In this document: positions 27,441-37,036 of the stretch, in pieces
Numbering within the stretch: the first letter of the stretch is position 1
Layout of the letters: every line of letters starts with the position of its first letter
NCBI RefSeq assembly: GCF_014268815.2
Contig: NZ_JABWRE020000001.1
Span: 3,291,001-3,355,000, forward strand
From: Pseudomonas urmiensis
Lineage (GTDB): Bacteria; Pseudomonadota; Gammaproteobacteria; Pseudomonadales; Pseudomonadaceae
Length of the DNA: 64,000 nt
Direction: 5' to 3'
The notes under the pieces: generated by a model
Seen by the model: the letters and a program-made list of their open reading frames with translations, nothing else
Told to the model about the DNA's origin: nothing
The model's database searches: none
Translations under genes and position numbers: made by a program

Positions 27441-29759
27441 CTAGGCGCCCTCTTCATCTTTTGCCTCCCATTTGAGGGTGGCCCGTGCTATTTGGGCTTT
27501 GCGTAATTCAGCAAAACTACTCAAGGGCAAAGGAAGGGTCAGGCTGCCCCCATAGGTTCTGGTAGACGTTTGTTTTTTCGCCAGGATGACGACAAAACGT
27601 GCGTCTCCCTGTGGCGTGTAGACTCCCCCTGAATCTATCTGGCCGGTTCCTTCCAGGGGCAGTATCCACTCCACTTCAGGTAGAGGACTTGGGCTCCCTG
27701 CCACCCTCGCTTCGATTTTCAACCCCGCTCCTGCCCATTGCTCATCCACGGACAAATGCAAATCGGGTTCCTTATGCGTTACCAAGACATACCCAGTTGC
27801 AGTACGCCCTGAAGTTTTACCCGTGACCTGTATTTGGTCGATTACATACCTCACATCATCAGGGGCTGGCGCCGCCTGGTAGTCAGCGATAGCGCTGTTA
27901 GTCCCCGAGCTTGAGATGGTTCCACTGCCCGCACCGTCCGTCAGCACCTGCCACTCCAGCTCTTCAGCGGCCATGCTGGGGTCTTCCAGCAGATCCGCAC
28001 GCAACTGGAGCGAAGTACCGCTAAAACAGGTGGCGAACTTCGGATTGAAATCCAGCGAATGCCCTATCACCATGACCAGTGACTCGCTACGCTGCTCGGC
28101 ATCGGCATCGGCATCGGCAAGTTTTGCAACGACCCGAACCATCAGGTTTTTACCCCCCAGCGCCGCCGCAGCTGGCGCCTGGTAATAACCTGTGGCTTCA
28201 TTGATTGTACCCATCTCACCTGTAGTTCCCGGCAAGGGTTCGATGCTCCATTTCACGCCGTTGCTTGGCGGCTCAACGGTGAATGTAGTTTGAGCCGCAG
28301 CTGATAACTCTACGTTCTGCTCGACTATTCGGAACGAACTATCCGTAGACGTGAATCCGCCCATCAGCAACAGATTGTTCGTTCTGTTTCTGACGAGAGG
28401 CTGAATAAAACGCCCATCAGGCTGGCGCAGGCACGGTAGGATTTGCCTATCGATATGAGCGGTCAGGCGGGTGGATAGCGCGTTCAAAAACCCCCTTTGC
28501 ACCGCATAATCCGCAAGGGCTTTAATGGCGTCTTCATGAGTAGATGGCGGGACGGACTGGTCATCTATGCTCGCAGCGGCTTGCTCTACCATGCTGTCCA
28601 GCCGCCCCGTCAACGCAGCCGTGGCGTCGGCTGCAAGTTCAAATGCGTAATCCAGTCGAGGCTCAACTGTAATCTTGCTACTCTGCCACTCTTCTGTTGC
28701 ACCCACATGCCGGTATTTATATTCCACTGTACAGCTGGGCTGCCACGTTTGACTGATGCGCTCCTCAGCGAATGCTATCTTGAGTGCAGCCTTACCGCCG
28801 CTCCCCGGCACGACAATCTCATCGAACAACATCTCCAACCCCAAGCCCTCGCACCTTCCTGCCGGGATCGAAAGTTGCCCTTTCAGTGCCTCCATACTGC
28901 CCAGGCCTTTCTCTGGGGGGTCGCTCTGAACATAGTGATACTCTTCTCCTTGCAAGACGCCCAAAATGCTTTGCGCGTAGGCATCCCGATGCAAAAGTCG
29001 CCAAGAGAGAATGGCAGTGCTCGCATACCTGTCATCGGCAGTGTTCGCCAGCAATGAGGGGAAATCAAGGCCATCTTGTGGCACGCGCCCCTCTCCCCCG
29101 TGAGTAAAGTTGACGAAAAACAGCAACGCCGGTGTCAGCCCATCGCTCCCTTGCACCGCAGGCAAGGCCTGCGATACCTGGCGAAACGGGTTGTCTTGGC
29201 TGCTCATAACATCGGCAAGCGCTAGCACCTGCTGCGCAGGCTCCAAGGCATCGAGGCCAGCCTTGAGCATTTGGGGGCCCAGCGATTCAATATCCGCAGT
29301 GCTGTTCAACACCAGGGTATGGTCCTGACCCTGGCCAAGATCAAGCACCACTTGACCGTTCTCGGAGCGCACCGGCAAGTTCATCGTGGCCTGCAGCCGA
29401 CTCACCGTATCATGCACCGCTATACTCATCACCTCACCCAGATAACTGGATTTCACATAGCTACCGCCCTCCAGGCTCAACCGGACATGGAGCATAGGCC
29501 GCTCATAGCCGTTCGCCTTAATATGTACATCCGTGAGGCGGACAATGTAGTTATCCAACTCATGCAGAGAGTCATCTTCTTGACGTAACGCTTGGCCACT
29601 GAGGAATGCGACAGTCTGCTCCGCCAATCGCTGCAACTCTTGCTGTTGCACGGTGTATTGAAGTAGCGAAAGCGGTTGGGAGGCGATCATGTCCCAGTTG
29701 AGCATTGACGGGTTTCTATCCATCCACGCCACCAGCGCTTCAGGGGGGGTCATGCTCAT
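27441..29759 (-). CDS. Large beta-rich protein, possible TULIP/P47-like front with three Ig-like modules (paralogue A)
   Basis: This 772-residue protein has no recognised name. No signal peptide or membrane segment is visible. Near the start NWDMIASQPLSLL and, later, long alternating beta strands (YIVRLTDVHIKANG, LHVRLSLEGG) resemble the start of Clostridium P47/OrfX TULIP proteins, but only loosely. The last 270 residues or so hold three Ig-like modules, each with a tryptophan and a G-I/V-Y-AP-like motif (GYYQAP, GGVYTPQ). The C-terminus carries a LPLPL motif shared with paralogue B. The start at 29759 follows GGAGGACA, one base after the upstream gene's stop, so the two are coupled. Possible secreted or cell-surface role is an inference from the RHS neighbours. 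Confidence 0.75.
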   Translation of the reverse strand: MSMTPPEALVAWMDRNPSMLNWDMIASQPLSLLQYTVQQQELQRLAEQTVAFLSGQALRQEDDSLHELDNYIVRLTDVHIKANGYERPMLHVRLSLEGGSYVKSSYLGEVMSIAVHDTVSRLQATMNLPVRSENGQVVLDLGQGQDHTLVLNSTADIESLGPQMLKAGLDALEPAQQVLALADVMSSQDNPFRQVSQALPAVQGSDGLTPALLFFVNFTHGGEGRVPQDGLDFPSLLANTADDRYASTAILSWRLLHRDAYAQSILGVLQGEEYHYVQSDPPEKGLGSMEALKGQLSIPAGRCEGLGLEMLFDEIVVPGSGGKAALKIAFAEERISQTWQPSCTVEYKYRHVGATEEWQSSKITVEPRLDYAFELAADATAALTGRLDSMVEQAAASIDDQSVPPSTHEDAIKALADYAVQRGFLNALSTRLTAHIDRQILPCLRQPDGRFIQPLVRNRTNNLLLMGGFTSTDSSFRIVEQNVELSAAAQTTFTVEPPSNGVKWSIEPLPGTTGEMGTINEATGYYQAPAAAALGGKNLMVRVVAKLADADADAEQRSESLVMVIGHSLDFNPKFATCFSGTSLQLRADLLEDPSMAAEELEWQVLTDGAGSGTISSSGTNSAIADYQAAPAPDDVRYVIDQIQVTGKTSGRTATGYVLVTHKEPDLHLSVDEQWAGAGLKIEARVAGSPSPLPEVEWILPLEGTGQIDSGGVYTPQGDARFVVILAKKQTSTRTYGGSLTLPLPLSSFAELRKAQIARATLKWEAKDEEGA

Positions 29760-29760
29760 A

Positions 29761-32040
29761 TCAATGTCCTCCCAGGGATGCAGCGGCAGCCTTATTTTCC
29801 AGAAGTTTGCTATAGGCTGTTTTGTATTGGGTGAGCGGCAAAGGCAGAAGGATAAACCCCTCTACCTCGACTCCCAGTTCCGGGTCAAGGCTCTTGCCAA
29901 CAATCAGCGCGAAGTGTTCACTTGCCTTGGGGTCGACCGTGTACACGCCGGTTGGACCCTCAGGGTTTATCTGCCCAGGCCCAAACCGAAGTTGCCAGGT
30001 CGTAGGCGTTGATACCCCCGTAGGCGACATCGTCAGATGGATTGAATGCTCTGTATTACCCTCTTCAACCTCAGTGACGTAGAGCGGAGCAAAGTTGTTG
30101 CCAGACACCAGCCAGGTTTCTCGAGTCAGTTTGGTCTTGGGGTCATACACCAGCACTACATCAACATGAAAGGTATCAACTGTACCTGCGGTATACCGAA
30201 CCTTGGCACCGCTGAGAGCGCTTAATTCGCCTTTCGCATTGTCTCCGTCCTTGAACGACCAGATTAATTTCGAGGCGTCTTCAGTAGTACCTGCCATCAG
30301 GTCGACACCGCTGCCCTCCGTGCCGAGATGGTACGCCAGGGGGGTTAAACTGAGCGCTTCACGCACTACCGTTAGCAACGCATAGCCGCTGACACCGGCA
30401 GCCGTTGTAGCCTTGACCCGAAGACGCATGAAATCACCACTGAATGCAGCATCTGCGGGTGCTGTATATCTGCCAGTTTTTGCATCGATGGTACCGATGT
30501 TCGGATCGTCTTGATGCAGCGGTTCTATCTCCCACTTGGCGATGGGCACGCCATTAGACACACTAAACGCATGGTTAGCGCCCGCCATGATGATCAGCTC
30601 TTCGACATCCAACCGGGGTAATTCAAGGTGCGAACTAAACCACCCTAGAAAAGCAATATTGGCGGTCGCGGGCGACTCGCCGACCAAAAAGTTATTACCA
30701 AAGCTCATTTTAATAAGGCGTTCCACTGCGGGGATCGAGAGTTGCGCCATCACGTCCTTAACTACTTCTGTGACACACATATTCGAGAAGACCACTAACA
30801 ACCTTGCCCAGATGGGGATCCACCCTTTGTAATCAGACTCATCGAGATCTATTACCTCAAACTCAAACCCGAATTGTGGCAGCTCCCCAACCAGTCTACC
30901 TTCGACCCGCTTATGAAATCGAAACGGCCCCCACTTCGGGATTTCTCTTTTGAAAAAATGAACCTCTCCCTCAACCTCCCAGGTTACCCTAGCTCCTCCT
31001 TTTTCATCTGTGAACACGCTAAACTCACCGCCTGTGGCTACCCGCATCGAAAGATCATGGAAGTAAATCGCGAGAGGCGGGCCCTCTGCTTGCTCATATT
31101 CAGCCACTCCATCCTTGATAATAATTTCAGGGTTTTTCAGTTTGAACGACTGAATTATCCCGTCAGCGCCATACACCAGATCATAGGCTGTTACAGCGGG
31201 AGAATGACGGGCCATGCTTTCGACAAGCGAAACAAATAACGCATACATCGGATGGAACAGCACAGTACCCGTGTAGGCCTCGACACCTGAAGGGAGCAAG
31301 TATTTGAAGTCAGCATTATCGCCGGGCAATTCAGTTGATTCTTGCCCTGTTGAGCTAATGAATACCTCGACCGCCCCCTGCCCCTCTACCTCTTTATCTG
31401 CACGCGCTCGTAACCGGTAAGTCTGCGGCGCAAACCCATCCGGCAAGTCGAGGGCAATTTGCCCAAACTCGAACGTTTGTTGTTCAGCGTCCAACCCGAG
31501 AAACCAGTCCTCAAAACTCTTCCCGTGCAACTTTTGAACGGAGGCATCCTCGCCAAATACCAGCTGGAAATTTGTACTTTTACTTAAATCAACCAGCAGC
31601 CTCCTTTCATCACCCACCTTTATAACGGTGTCATCTAACTTAAGGTCCATCGTTAACAGCGGCGCGTGCAGGGGCTTTATCCACTCCACGCGATGTACCA
31701 ACCAGCGTTCCGCGCGCCGCGTCAAGCCGACATCCCCCCCGCCCAGCAATGCCATGCTCAGCCGGGCAATACTGCCCTCCGAATCCTCCGGTTTGATGAA
31801 GGTCAGCCGTGGCTTGTCGAGAAGCGCGCCATGCAGCAGATAAATGGCGTCGTCATCGTCTGACTGTTCTGGATCACTAGAGAACGGGTCAAAGTATGTA
31901 TTTTCCGCAAAGCGCCTGACATATTCTTGAGCGAAGACGTGGTTAACCGTTGACTGATCAAGGCTCACCACTACATCCCAAGCTGGTGCCCGCACACCGC
32001 CTGCCAGCCATTCGATCAACTGCTGTTTATTGAGCGCCAT
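29761..32040 (-). CDS. Large beta-rich protein, possible TULIP/P47-like front with three Ig-like modules (paralogue B)
   Basis: This 759-residue protein is a distant paralogue of the gene that follows it. Its N-terminal WDVVVSLDQSTVNHVF resembles the 'GWD-V...VN' start of Clostridium P47-type TULIP lipid-binding proteins. About 450 residues of mixed alpha/beta sequence follow. The end has three Ig-like modules, the first with AKWEIEPL and GRYTAP, and a final LPLPL motif. No signal peptide is seen. ATG 32040 follows GAGGGATTACC. It is the first gene of a two-gene minus-strand unit. The TULIP call needs a structure-level search. The gene is divergent from the small conserved gene at 32251. Confidence 0.75.
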   Translation of the reverse strand: MALNKQQLIEWLAGGVRAPAWDVVVSLDQSTVNHVFAQEYVRRFAENTYFDPFSSDPEQSDDDDAIYLLHGALLDKPRLTFIKPEDSEGSIARLSMALLGGGDVGLTRRAERWLVHRVEWIKPLHAPLLTMDLKLDDTVIKVGDERRLLVDLSKSTNFQLVFGEDASVQKLHGKSFEDWFLGLDAEQQTFEFGQIALDLPDGFAPQTYRLRARADKEVEGQGAVEVFISSTGQESTELPGDNADFKYLLPSGVEAYTGTVLFHPMYALFVSLVESMARHSPAVTAYDLVYGADGIIQSFKLKNPEIIIKDGVAEYEQAEGPPLAIYFHDLSMRVATGGEFSVFTDEKGGARVTWEVEGEVHFFKREIPKWGPFRFHKRVEGRLVGELPQFGFEFEVIDLDESDYKGWIPIWARLLVVFSNMCVTEVVKDVMAQLSIPAVERLIKMSFGNNFLVGESPATANIAFLGWFSSHLELPRLDVEELIIMAGANHAFSVSNGVPIAKWEIEPLHQDDPNIGTIDAKTGRYTAPADAAFSGDFMRLRVKATTAAGVSGYALLTVVREALSLTPLAYHLGTEGSGVDLMAGTTEDASKLIWSFKDGDNAKGELSALSGAKVRYTAGTVDTFHVDVVLVYDPKTKLTRETWLVSGNNFAPLYVTEVEEGNTEHSIHLTMSPTGVSTPTTWQLRFGPGQINPEGPTGVYTVDPKASEHFALIVGKSLDPELGVEVEGFILLPLPLTQYKTAYSKLLENKAAAASLGGH

Positions 32041-32250
32041 GGTAATCCCTCACTGTATTTAGGCTGGGTGCCTACTGCCTTGTTTTACGCATTATTCTCG
32101 GCGGGCACTACTGGCAGATTTACCAGTTGCGTCGTCAAGCACTTATTCCTTAGCTCGCAGCGCCTCATCAAAAATATTCCTGGCGGCGTGAAGCGATCAC
32201 TGCGAGCGGCGTATACTGCACGCTATTATTCAATACCCAAGGACATCGCC

Positions 32251-32661
32251 ATGGCCACTGCCCAACTTGACTATCACCTGCATCTACTACAGCACCTGCG
32301 TACCATATTGGCCGCACTGGGCGAGGCCGAGCAGGTGCCCGAGGAGAGTCACGCTCTGTTCCTTGAGCGCTTCGATGAACTGCTGACGTTGCTCCCCAAA
32401 GACCCGCTGGAAAGCCAATACCTGGGTCAGGACCTTATCTGCCAGGTCATTCAACGCTACCCGCAAATCGCCCATTTGGTGCCACGCGATCTGCTGTGGT
32501 TCTTTGGCGGCGACTGCCTGCACTTCATGCCGGATGAAGAGCTCGATCTTTACCAAACATTGGAAGAGCGTCGATACCAAGCCGAACAAAATGGCGAGGC
32601 GTTCGACTGGCATCAGCAAAAGCGGCTGCTGGCTCAGCCTGACGAAGGTAGCCAGCACTGA
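32251..32661 (+). CDS. Conserved Pseudomonas hypothetical protein (136 aa)
   Basis: An acidic 136-residue soluble protein, mostly helical, starting MATAQLDYHLHLLQHLRT with an RBS AAGGAC. The distinctive segment VPRDLLWFFGGDCLHFMPDEE marks a conserved family of unknown function that, from memory, is present near fadE in other Pseudomonas genomes (PA2817-like). It sits alone between the two halves of the accessory island, so it is probably an old resident gene. A TATACT box lies at 32212-32217. No function can be assigned. Confidence 0.82.
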   Translation: MATAQLDYHLHLLQHLRTILAALGEAEQVPEESHALFLERFDELLTLLPKDPLESQYLGQDLICQVIQRYPQIAHLVPRDLLWFFGGDCLHFMPDEELDLYQTLEERRYQAEQNGEAFDWHQQKRLLAQPDEGSQH

Positions 32662-32671
32662 CCAATGCTCA

Positions 32672-32696
32672 GCAGCCCGTCTACTCAGCGGGCTGC
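32672..32696. terminator. Hairpin between the 136-aa gene and the converging RHS gene
   Basis: GCAGCCCG pairs with CGGGCTGC over a 9-nt loop in the 50-bp gap between convergent genes. No strong U-tract follows on either strand, so termination efficiency is uncertain. Confidence 0.4.
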
Positions 32697-32711
32697 ATCT
32701 CCCTGCTCGGG

Positions 32712-35700
32712 TTAAAGGCCATTCTCGTCCTGCAGCTCGCCGAGAATCAGCCCCTCTGTTCCATAAAAGGTAATCGAGTTACCGGCCTGCTCAAGGCTTG
32801 CGACCCTGCCCCCCTGATAGAGACGATTTTGTGTGCCTACCCCATCCCGGCTCATACCCGTGAGAATGTCCTTGCCATCGTAATGATATTCCGCCAACAC
32901 GATGTCACCTTCGGCGGATGGCCGGCTAACCTTGATCAAGCGGTTGACACGATCATATTCAAGCAGATGCCCTTGCTCGTCGCAGGTCATATTGCCATTA
33001 GCGTCGTAGGTCAATTCAATTTCGTGCAGGGCTGGAAGATCCCAGAGCAACCACAGATCAAGAGGCTTGATAAGCTTCAGTGCCTTGACCAGCAAACGTG
33101 CGCCGGCAAGATCAAGGGCTTTTAAGCCGCCATGGTGACTAACAACGTCCAAGCCCTTCAGCTGGGCAGGGTCGTCATCAGAGAATGAATAAAATATTAT
33201 TTGCTCCCCCCCTTCCTGATATTCCGTCATACATAGATCGATATTATCAAGTTCATCGTAGGTGAAGACTTGGCTTTTGATCGCGGCGCCTGAGGGGTCT
33301 ACAGGCAGCTCGGAGCCTGTGCACTCGTAGCTGGTCAGACGCTGCCTGTCGTCATAACCATAGGTTTCCAGCCGTATGATCTCTTGTGTCTTTGTATTTC
33401 GAAGCGTGCGCGAGGTCAACGCATCGACATCGTTATAGCAGTGTTCAAGACATTGGCCATCGCCACTGCCGGGTACGAACGTACGCGTGCACTCACGATC
33501 AAACTGATCATAGGTCAACTTAGTTTCCAAGGACTGCGGCGGGTTGCCTGTAGTGAAAGAGCACAACCGACCAAAGCTGTCGTAACTTAATTCACTACTC
33601 ACTTGGTCGCCCAAGCCAGTCCCTGTTAATTGACCACTATTTTCGTCGTAATCGTACGTCTGCTCCAGCCCCTGGGCACCCGTGTAGGACGTTATGCGCC
33701 CACGTTGACTGTGGCCATAATTCACTTCATAGGTCACGCCTGCTAGCTCACGCTTCTCCCATTTGACAGCGCCGTTGAGATAATGGGTACGCTCGAAAGT
33801 CTGATCCATAACGGAACATTCACGCAAACGAGCATTTTTTTCATGATAAGTAAAAGTGGTTTCCTGAACAACTTCTTCCTCGTCATGCGCCGTGACGTCG
33901 ATGAATTGTCTTGCTTTAGGCTCTTCATTCAATCGGAATTCATATTGATAGCGGATAATCTGTCCACCCGGCGTAACCACCTCGCAGGGCTTACGCTCAC
34001 TTCCTTTATACGTGTAGGTCTGCTTGCGCTTACCTGTCGTGGTACTTTTTTCACGGTCCAGGCCGTCGTACTCCTTCTGCCCCAGCTCTTTACCCGCAAC
34101 ACTGATGGAGGTTGGCAAGTCTGCGTTGCTGTGCTTGGCAAATGTGCGCACCACTTTTGCACCGTCGGCTAACGTCTGTTCGAGCTGCCGACCGAATACG
34201 TCATAGCTGTACTTATTGACTCTCTCGCCCAATAAGCCAACCGCTTCGCTTAGGGTACGGCCTAAGCCATCGTATGTATTTTGCTGCAGGCTAATTCGAG
34301 TTTCCTGATAGTTGTCTCCCTCCCCCGACCATTGCAAACGCTCTGTGCGCGCAGGCTGGTTGAAGAGGTTCAACCAGGTTTTGTTAATACCACTACTCTC
34401 GCCGTCTGTGCTTTCCCGCCAACGTTTGACGATACGTTGTTTGGGGGCGTCTGCCGGTTGCCCAGGGTAGCTTTCGCCAACAGGATCGTCTTCTTCTATC
34501 ACCTTGATCCCATCGGGTCCGGTGACTGCGCGTTGTTGGCCCCAATCATCGTAGTCATAGCTGCGAATCAGCGTTAGATCATCCGATGTTTGCGCGCTGC
34601 GCCAATCAGTCTCAGTTTCGCTTTGCAGCCTTCCAAACGCATCGTATGTGGCCAGGTATAGCGCACGGAGTAGCTCCTCCTCACCCTCCTGCCGCGGCGT
34701 GGCATTGTCGAGGTCATTACGCTGTTCTTTGACCGGCCTGTTCAGTCCGTCAAGGAGGGTGTGTGTCAAAACACAATTCACATCGGTGCGTTTCTGGCTG
34801 GCTCGATCATTATCGTTTGCACAGAGCCAATACGTGTAGCTACGGTCAGCCATATAGGGGGATTGAGGGGCGACGATTTCCTGGATGACCCGGCGCAGCA
34901 CATCATATCGGTAGTTAATCCTCACGCCATTGTCATCTTCGCTAAGTAATAATTCTCCAGTGAGCAGCGAGTGTTCGCTGGTCGTTGTTTTTTTGATGAT
35001 GTTCGTGGGGCTGTTGTCGTGTCCGGTGACCGTCTGGGTGGTCACCAGCACTGTTTCGTTATTGTCATGAGTGGCAAACGTTGGCGCCCGAGTGGCGTAG
35101 GTGTAACTGGTCTTGGTTGGCAGGCCGTTCATGGTGAGCGTGTGCTCCTCCAAACGGCCATAGGTGAGAGGCTGCTCGAGGCTCTCGAAATACTTGTACT
35201 GGTTGCTCTGCAGGGGCTGGATCACTGCCCCTCCCTCATTGATCTGATCCAGCGTCTCTACGTCTACGACATGCCAAGCGGTGGTGCTCGCATTGTCTTC
35301 ATACGCCGGCAGCGTGCGGTAGCGATAACCCTGGGACAGGATCGGTGCATCGAGCGTTTGCCCAGGCTTGGCCGGTGTCACGGTCTTGCTCTTGAGGTGG
35401 CGTACGAAACCACTTGGGTCTGCCGGGCACTTGTCGATCTCTCCGGCGGCGGGGTACCAGAGGCTGGTTTCGACCACGCCGCTGGGGTGCTCTACGGTGT
35501 GCAGGTTGCCGTCATCGTGATAGGTACGCTTGAGCACCTCCGTTCGGGCAGTGTCGGTTTTAGCTTTGCGCCAGGTGGTAGTGGTGGTCAGCGGCAGCTG
35601 GCAATAGGCAGGCTGGTCCTTGAAAGGTTTGCCTTCCGTATAGGCATAGCTGGTCTCCACGGTCTGGATGTGCAGGTCATCCGCAGGCCCTTGGCTGGTG

Positions 35701-36869
35701 ATCTCACGGGTCAGCAGGTGGAACTTGTTGAAGTGCCGTTCGATGCTGCGCAGGCTTGTTTTGCCATCGGCGCTCAGCAACGTTTCTACCGAGCCATAGC
35801 GATAAGGGTTGGGATGCTTGTAGAGGATATCCAACCCCGGCGTGGGTTCGCCGAGCGCGAGGTTGGCCCCCAGGAAGTTATTGTCAGCCTGGTAGCCGTC
35901 TTCTTCGGTGTTCACTGTGTACGCGTAGCTGACGATTTGATTGCAACTGGCGCCGGCCTTGGGCACCTCGTCGGCGTTACCAGGCCGAACCTCATGCTTG
36001 GAAACCCTGGGCAGGGTGCCGGGAAGGTTGTTACTGCGCTTATGCCCTACCGGATCATAGGTGATGAGCTCCCAAGCACCGGTAGGGGTACGCACCTCTG
36101 CAAGACAGTTGTAGGTATGGCTGACGGTATACATGAAGCGCCACTTGGCCTGATTACCATCGACCGTCGGTAATTGCAGTTCAATCACCCGGCCTTGCGT
36201 ATCCAATTGCATGACGAAGCGTACCTGGGTGGCGGCAGCGCCCTGCGGATTGAGGGTGATCTCCACTTGGCGCTTGCTTTCATCACGCTTGATTTCGAGC
36301 AGCGGGGCATAGACGCCTTCGACGTCACTGCCCTCGATGCTGGCCAGCCGGTCGTAGGTCTGGCCATCAGACTCGAAGGACGCATAGGTGAACTTCAGCG
36401 GCAGGGTTTGCCGAGTCCAGACCTCGACAGGCAGCGCGACAGGCCGGCTGGCAGCGCGGATTTGGAGTTTTTCGAGCAGCCCGGAGCGGTGCTCGACGAG
36501 GTAGTGGGTCGATCCGCCATCGGCTACTTCATCCAGGTGAAAGCTGTCGAGCTTCTTCTCTTCCATCAGCATTTGCGCGCCGTTACGGCTGGTGACCAAG
36601 AAGCTTTCGCCGGTATGTAGAGCCGCCACCTGGGTATCGGGAGTGAATTGCGACAGCTGCAGGTTCCAGCCCTTGCCGTAGCCTGTGTCTTGCTGATTGA
36701 GCGGGTTGAAGAACAGCGCCAGGGGCAGGCTTGGGCCGAGCAGGGCGTTGGCTTCGACCTGCGGCAAGTTGAGCGACACCGTGTACTGGCCTGTACGCGG
36801 GTCGACGCCGCTTTGCAGGAAACTCATGAAGTTGAAGGCGTTGGAATGCAGGGCGGTCGTGGCGGTCAT
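32712..36869 (-). CDS. RHS/YD-repeat protein lacking the C-terminal RHS core (RHS1)
   Basis: A 1385-residue protein of the Pseudomonas RHS type. The N-terminus carries DPRTGQYTVSLNLP, and many YD repeats follow. RHS proteins form a large beta-cage; many carry a C-terminal toxin released inside the shell. The first 1937 bp (34933-36869) are nearly identical to RHS2 at 41927, in inverted orientation. The protein ends at GLILGELQDENGL, just where relatives continue into the conserved core (GFNGE... and SPDSLSPFGKGG). It therefore lacks the core protease motif and any toxin tail. ATG 36869 follows ACGAGG at ten bases. It may be a degraded gene or a stand-alone shell. Confidence 0.88.
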   Translation of the reverse strand: MTATTALHSNAFNFMSFLQSGVDPRTGQYTVSLNLPQVEANALLGPSLPLALFFNPLNQQDTGYGKGWNLQLSQFTPDTQVAALHTGESFLVTSRNGAQMLMEEKKLDSFHLDEVADGGSTHYLVEHRSGLLEKLQIRAASRPVALPVEVWTRQTLPLKFTYASFESDGQTYDRLASIEGSDVEGVYAPLLEIKRDESKRQVEITLNPQGAAATQVRFVMQLDTQGRVIELQLPTVDGNQAKWRFMYTVSHTYNCLAEVRTPTGAWELITYDPVGHKRSNNLPGTLPRVSKHEVRPGNADEVPKAGASCNQIVSYAYTVNTEEDGYQADNNFLGANLALGEPTPGLDILYKHPNPYRYGSVETLLSADGKTSLRSIERHFNKFHLLTREITSQGPADDLHIQTVETSYAYTEGKPFKDQPAYCQLPLTTTTTWRKAKTDTARTEVLKRTYHDDGNLHTVEHPSGVVETSLWYPAAGEIDKCPADPSGFVRHLKSKTVTPAKPGQTLDAPILSQGYRYRTLPAYEDNASTTAWHVVDVETLDQINEGGAVIQPLQSNQYKYFESLEQPLTYGRLEEHTLTMNGLPTKTSYTYATRAPTFATHDNNETVLVTTQTVTGHDNSPTNIIKKTTTSEHSLLTGELLLSEDDNGVRINYRYDVLRRVIQEIVAPQSPYMADRSYTYWLCANDNDRASQKRTDVNCVLTHTLLDGLNRPVKEQRNDLDNATPRQEGEEELLRALYLATYDAFGRLQSETETDWRSAQTSDDLTLIRSYDYDDWGQQRAVTGPDGIKVIEEDDPVGESYPGQPADAPKQRIVKRWRESTDGESSGINKTWLNLFNQPARTERLQWSGEGDNYQETRISLQQNTYDGLGRTLSEAVGLLGERVNKYSYDVFGRQLEQTLADGAKVVRTFAKHSNADLPTSISVAGKELGQKEYDGLDREKSTTTGKRKQTYTYKGSERKPCEVVTPGGQIIRYQYEFRLNEEPKARQFIDVTAHDEEEVVQETTFTYHEKNARLRECSVMDQTFERTHYLNGAVKWEKRELAGVTYEVNYGHSQRGRITSYTGAQGLEQTYDYDENSGQLTGTGLGDQVSSELSYDSFGRLCSFTTGNPPQSLETKLTYDQFDRECTRTFVPGSGDGQCLEHCYNDVDALTSRTLRNTKTQEIIRLETYGYDDRQRLTSYECTGSELPVDPSGAAIKSQVFTYDELDNIDLCMTEYQEGGEQIIFYSFSDDDPAQLKGLDVVSHHGGLKALDLAGARLLVKALKLIKPLDLWLLWDLPALHEIELTYDANGNMTCDEQGHLLEYDRVNRLIKVSRPSAEGDIVLAEYHYDGKDILTGMSRDGVGTQNRLYQGGRVASLEQAGNSITFYGTEGLILGELQDENGL
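34933..36869 (-). repeat. Inverted copy 1 of a 1.94-kb RHS N-terminal repeat
   Basis: This segment is the reverse complement of 41927-43863, with equal length and no indels. I compared translations and several stretches of bases. The first roughly 1.57 kb from the start codon looks identical, including synonymous sites. The last 370 bp carry about ten or more scattered differences. Homology begins exactly at the ATG; upstream sequences are unrelated. Confidence 0.95.
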
Positions 36870-37036
36870 GGTCAGTTGGCCTCGTGAGGTTCGGGCTATG
36901 AACAGCTACCCCACACGCTAGCAACGACCCGTACGATCCACACCTAGCATTTTTGCCAGTTTCATAGCGTGAACCCGTGCTGTAAAAAATGGGTAAACGA
37001 TTACCGCACTACTGCGCAAATAATGAGGACATGACA

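Noticed and set aside
34971..36173. A 400-codon frame antisense to RHS1, also present antisense to RHS2 (42623-43825)
   Set aside because: It occurs twice only because the underlying DNA is duplicated; the RHS frame is the coding one.
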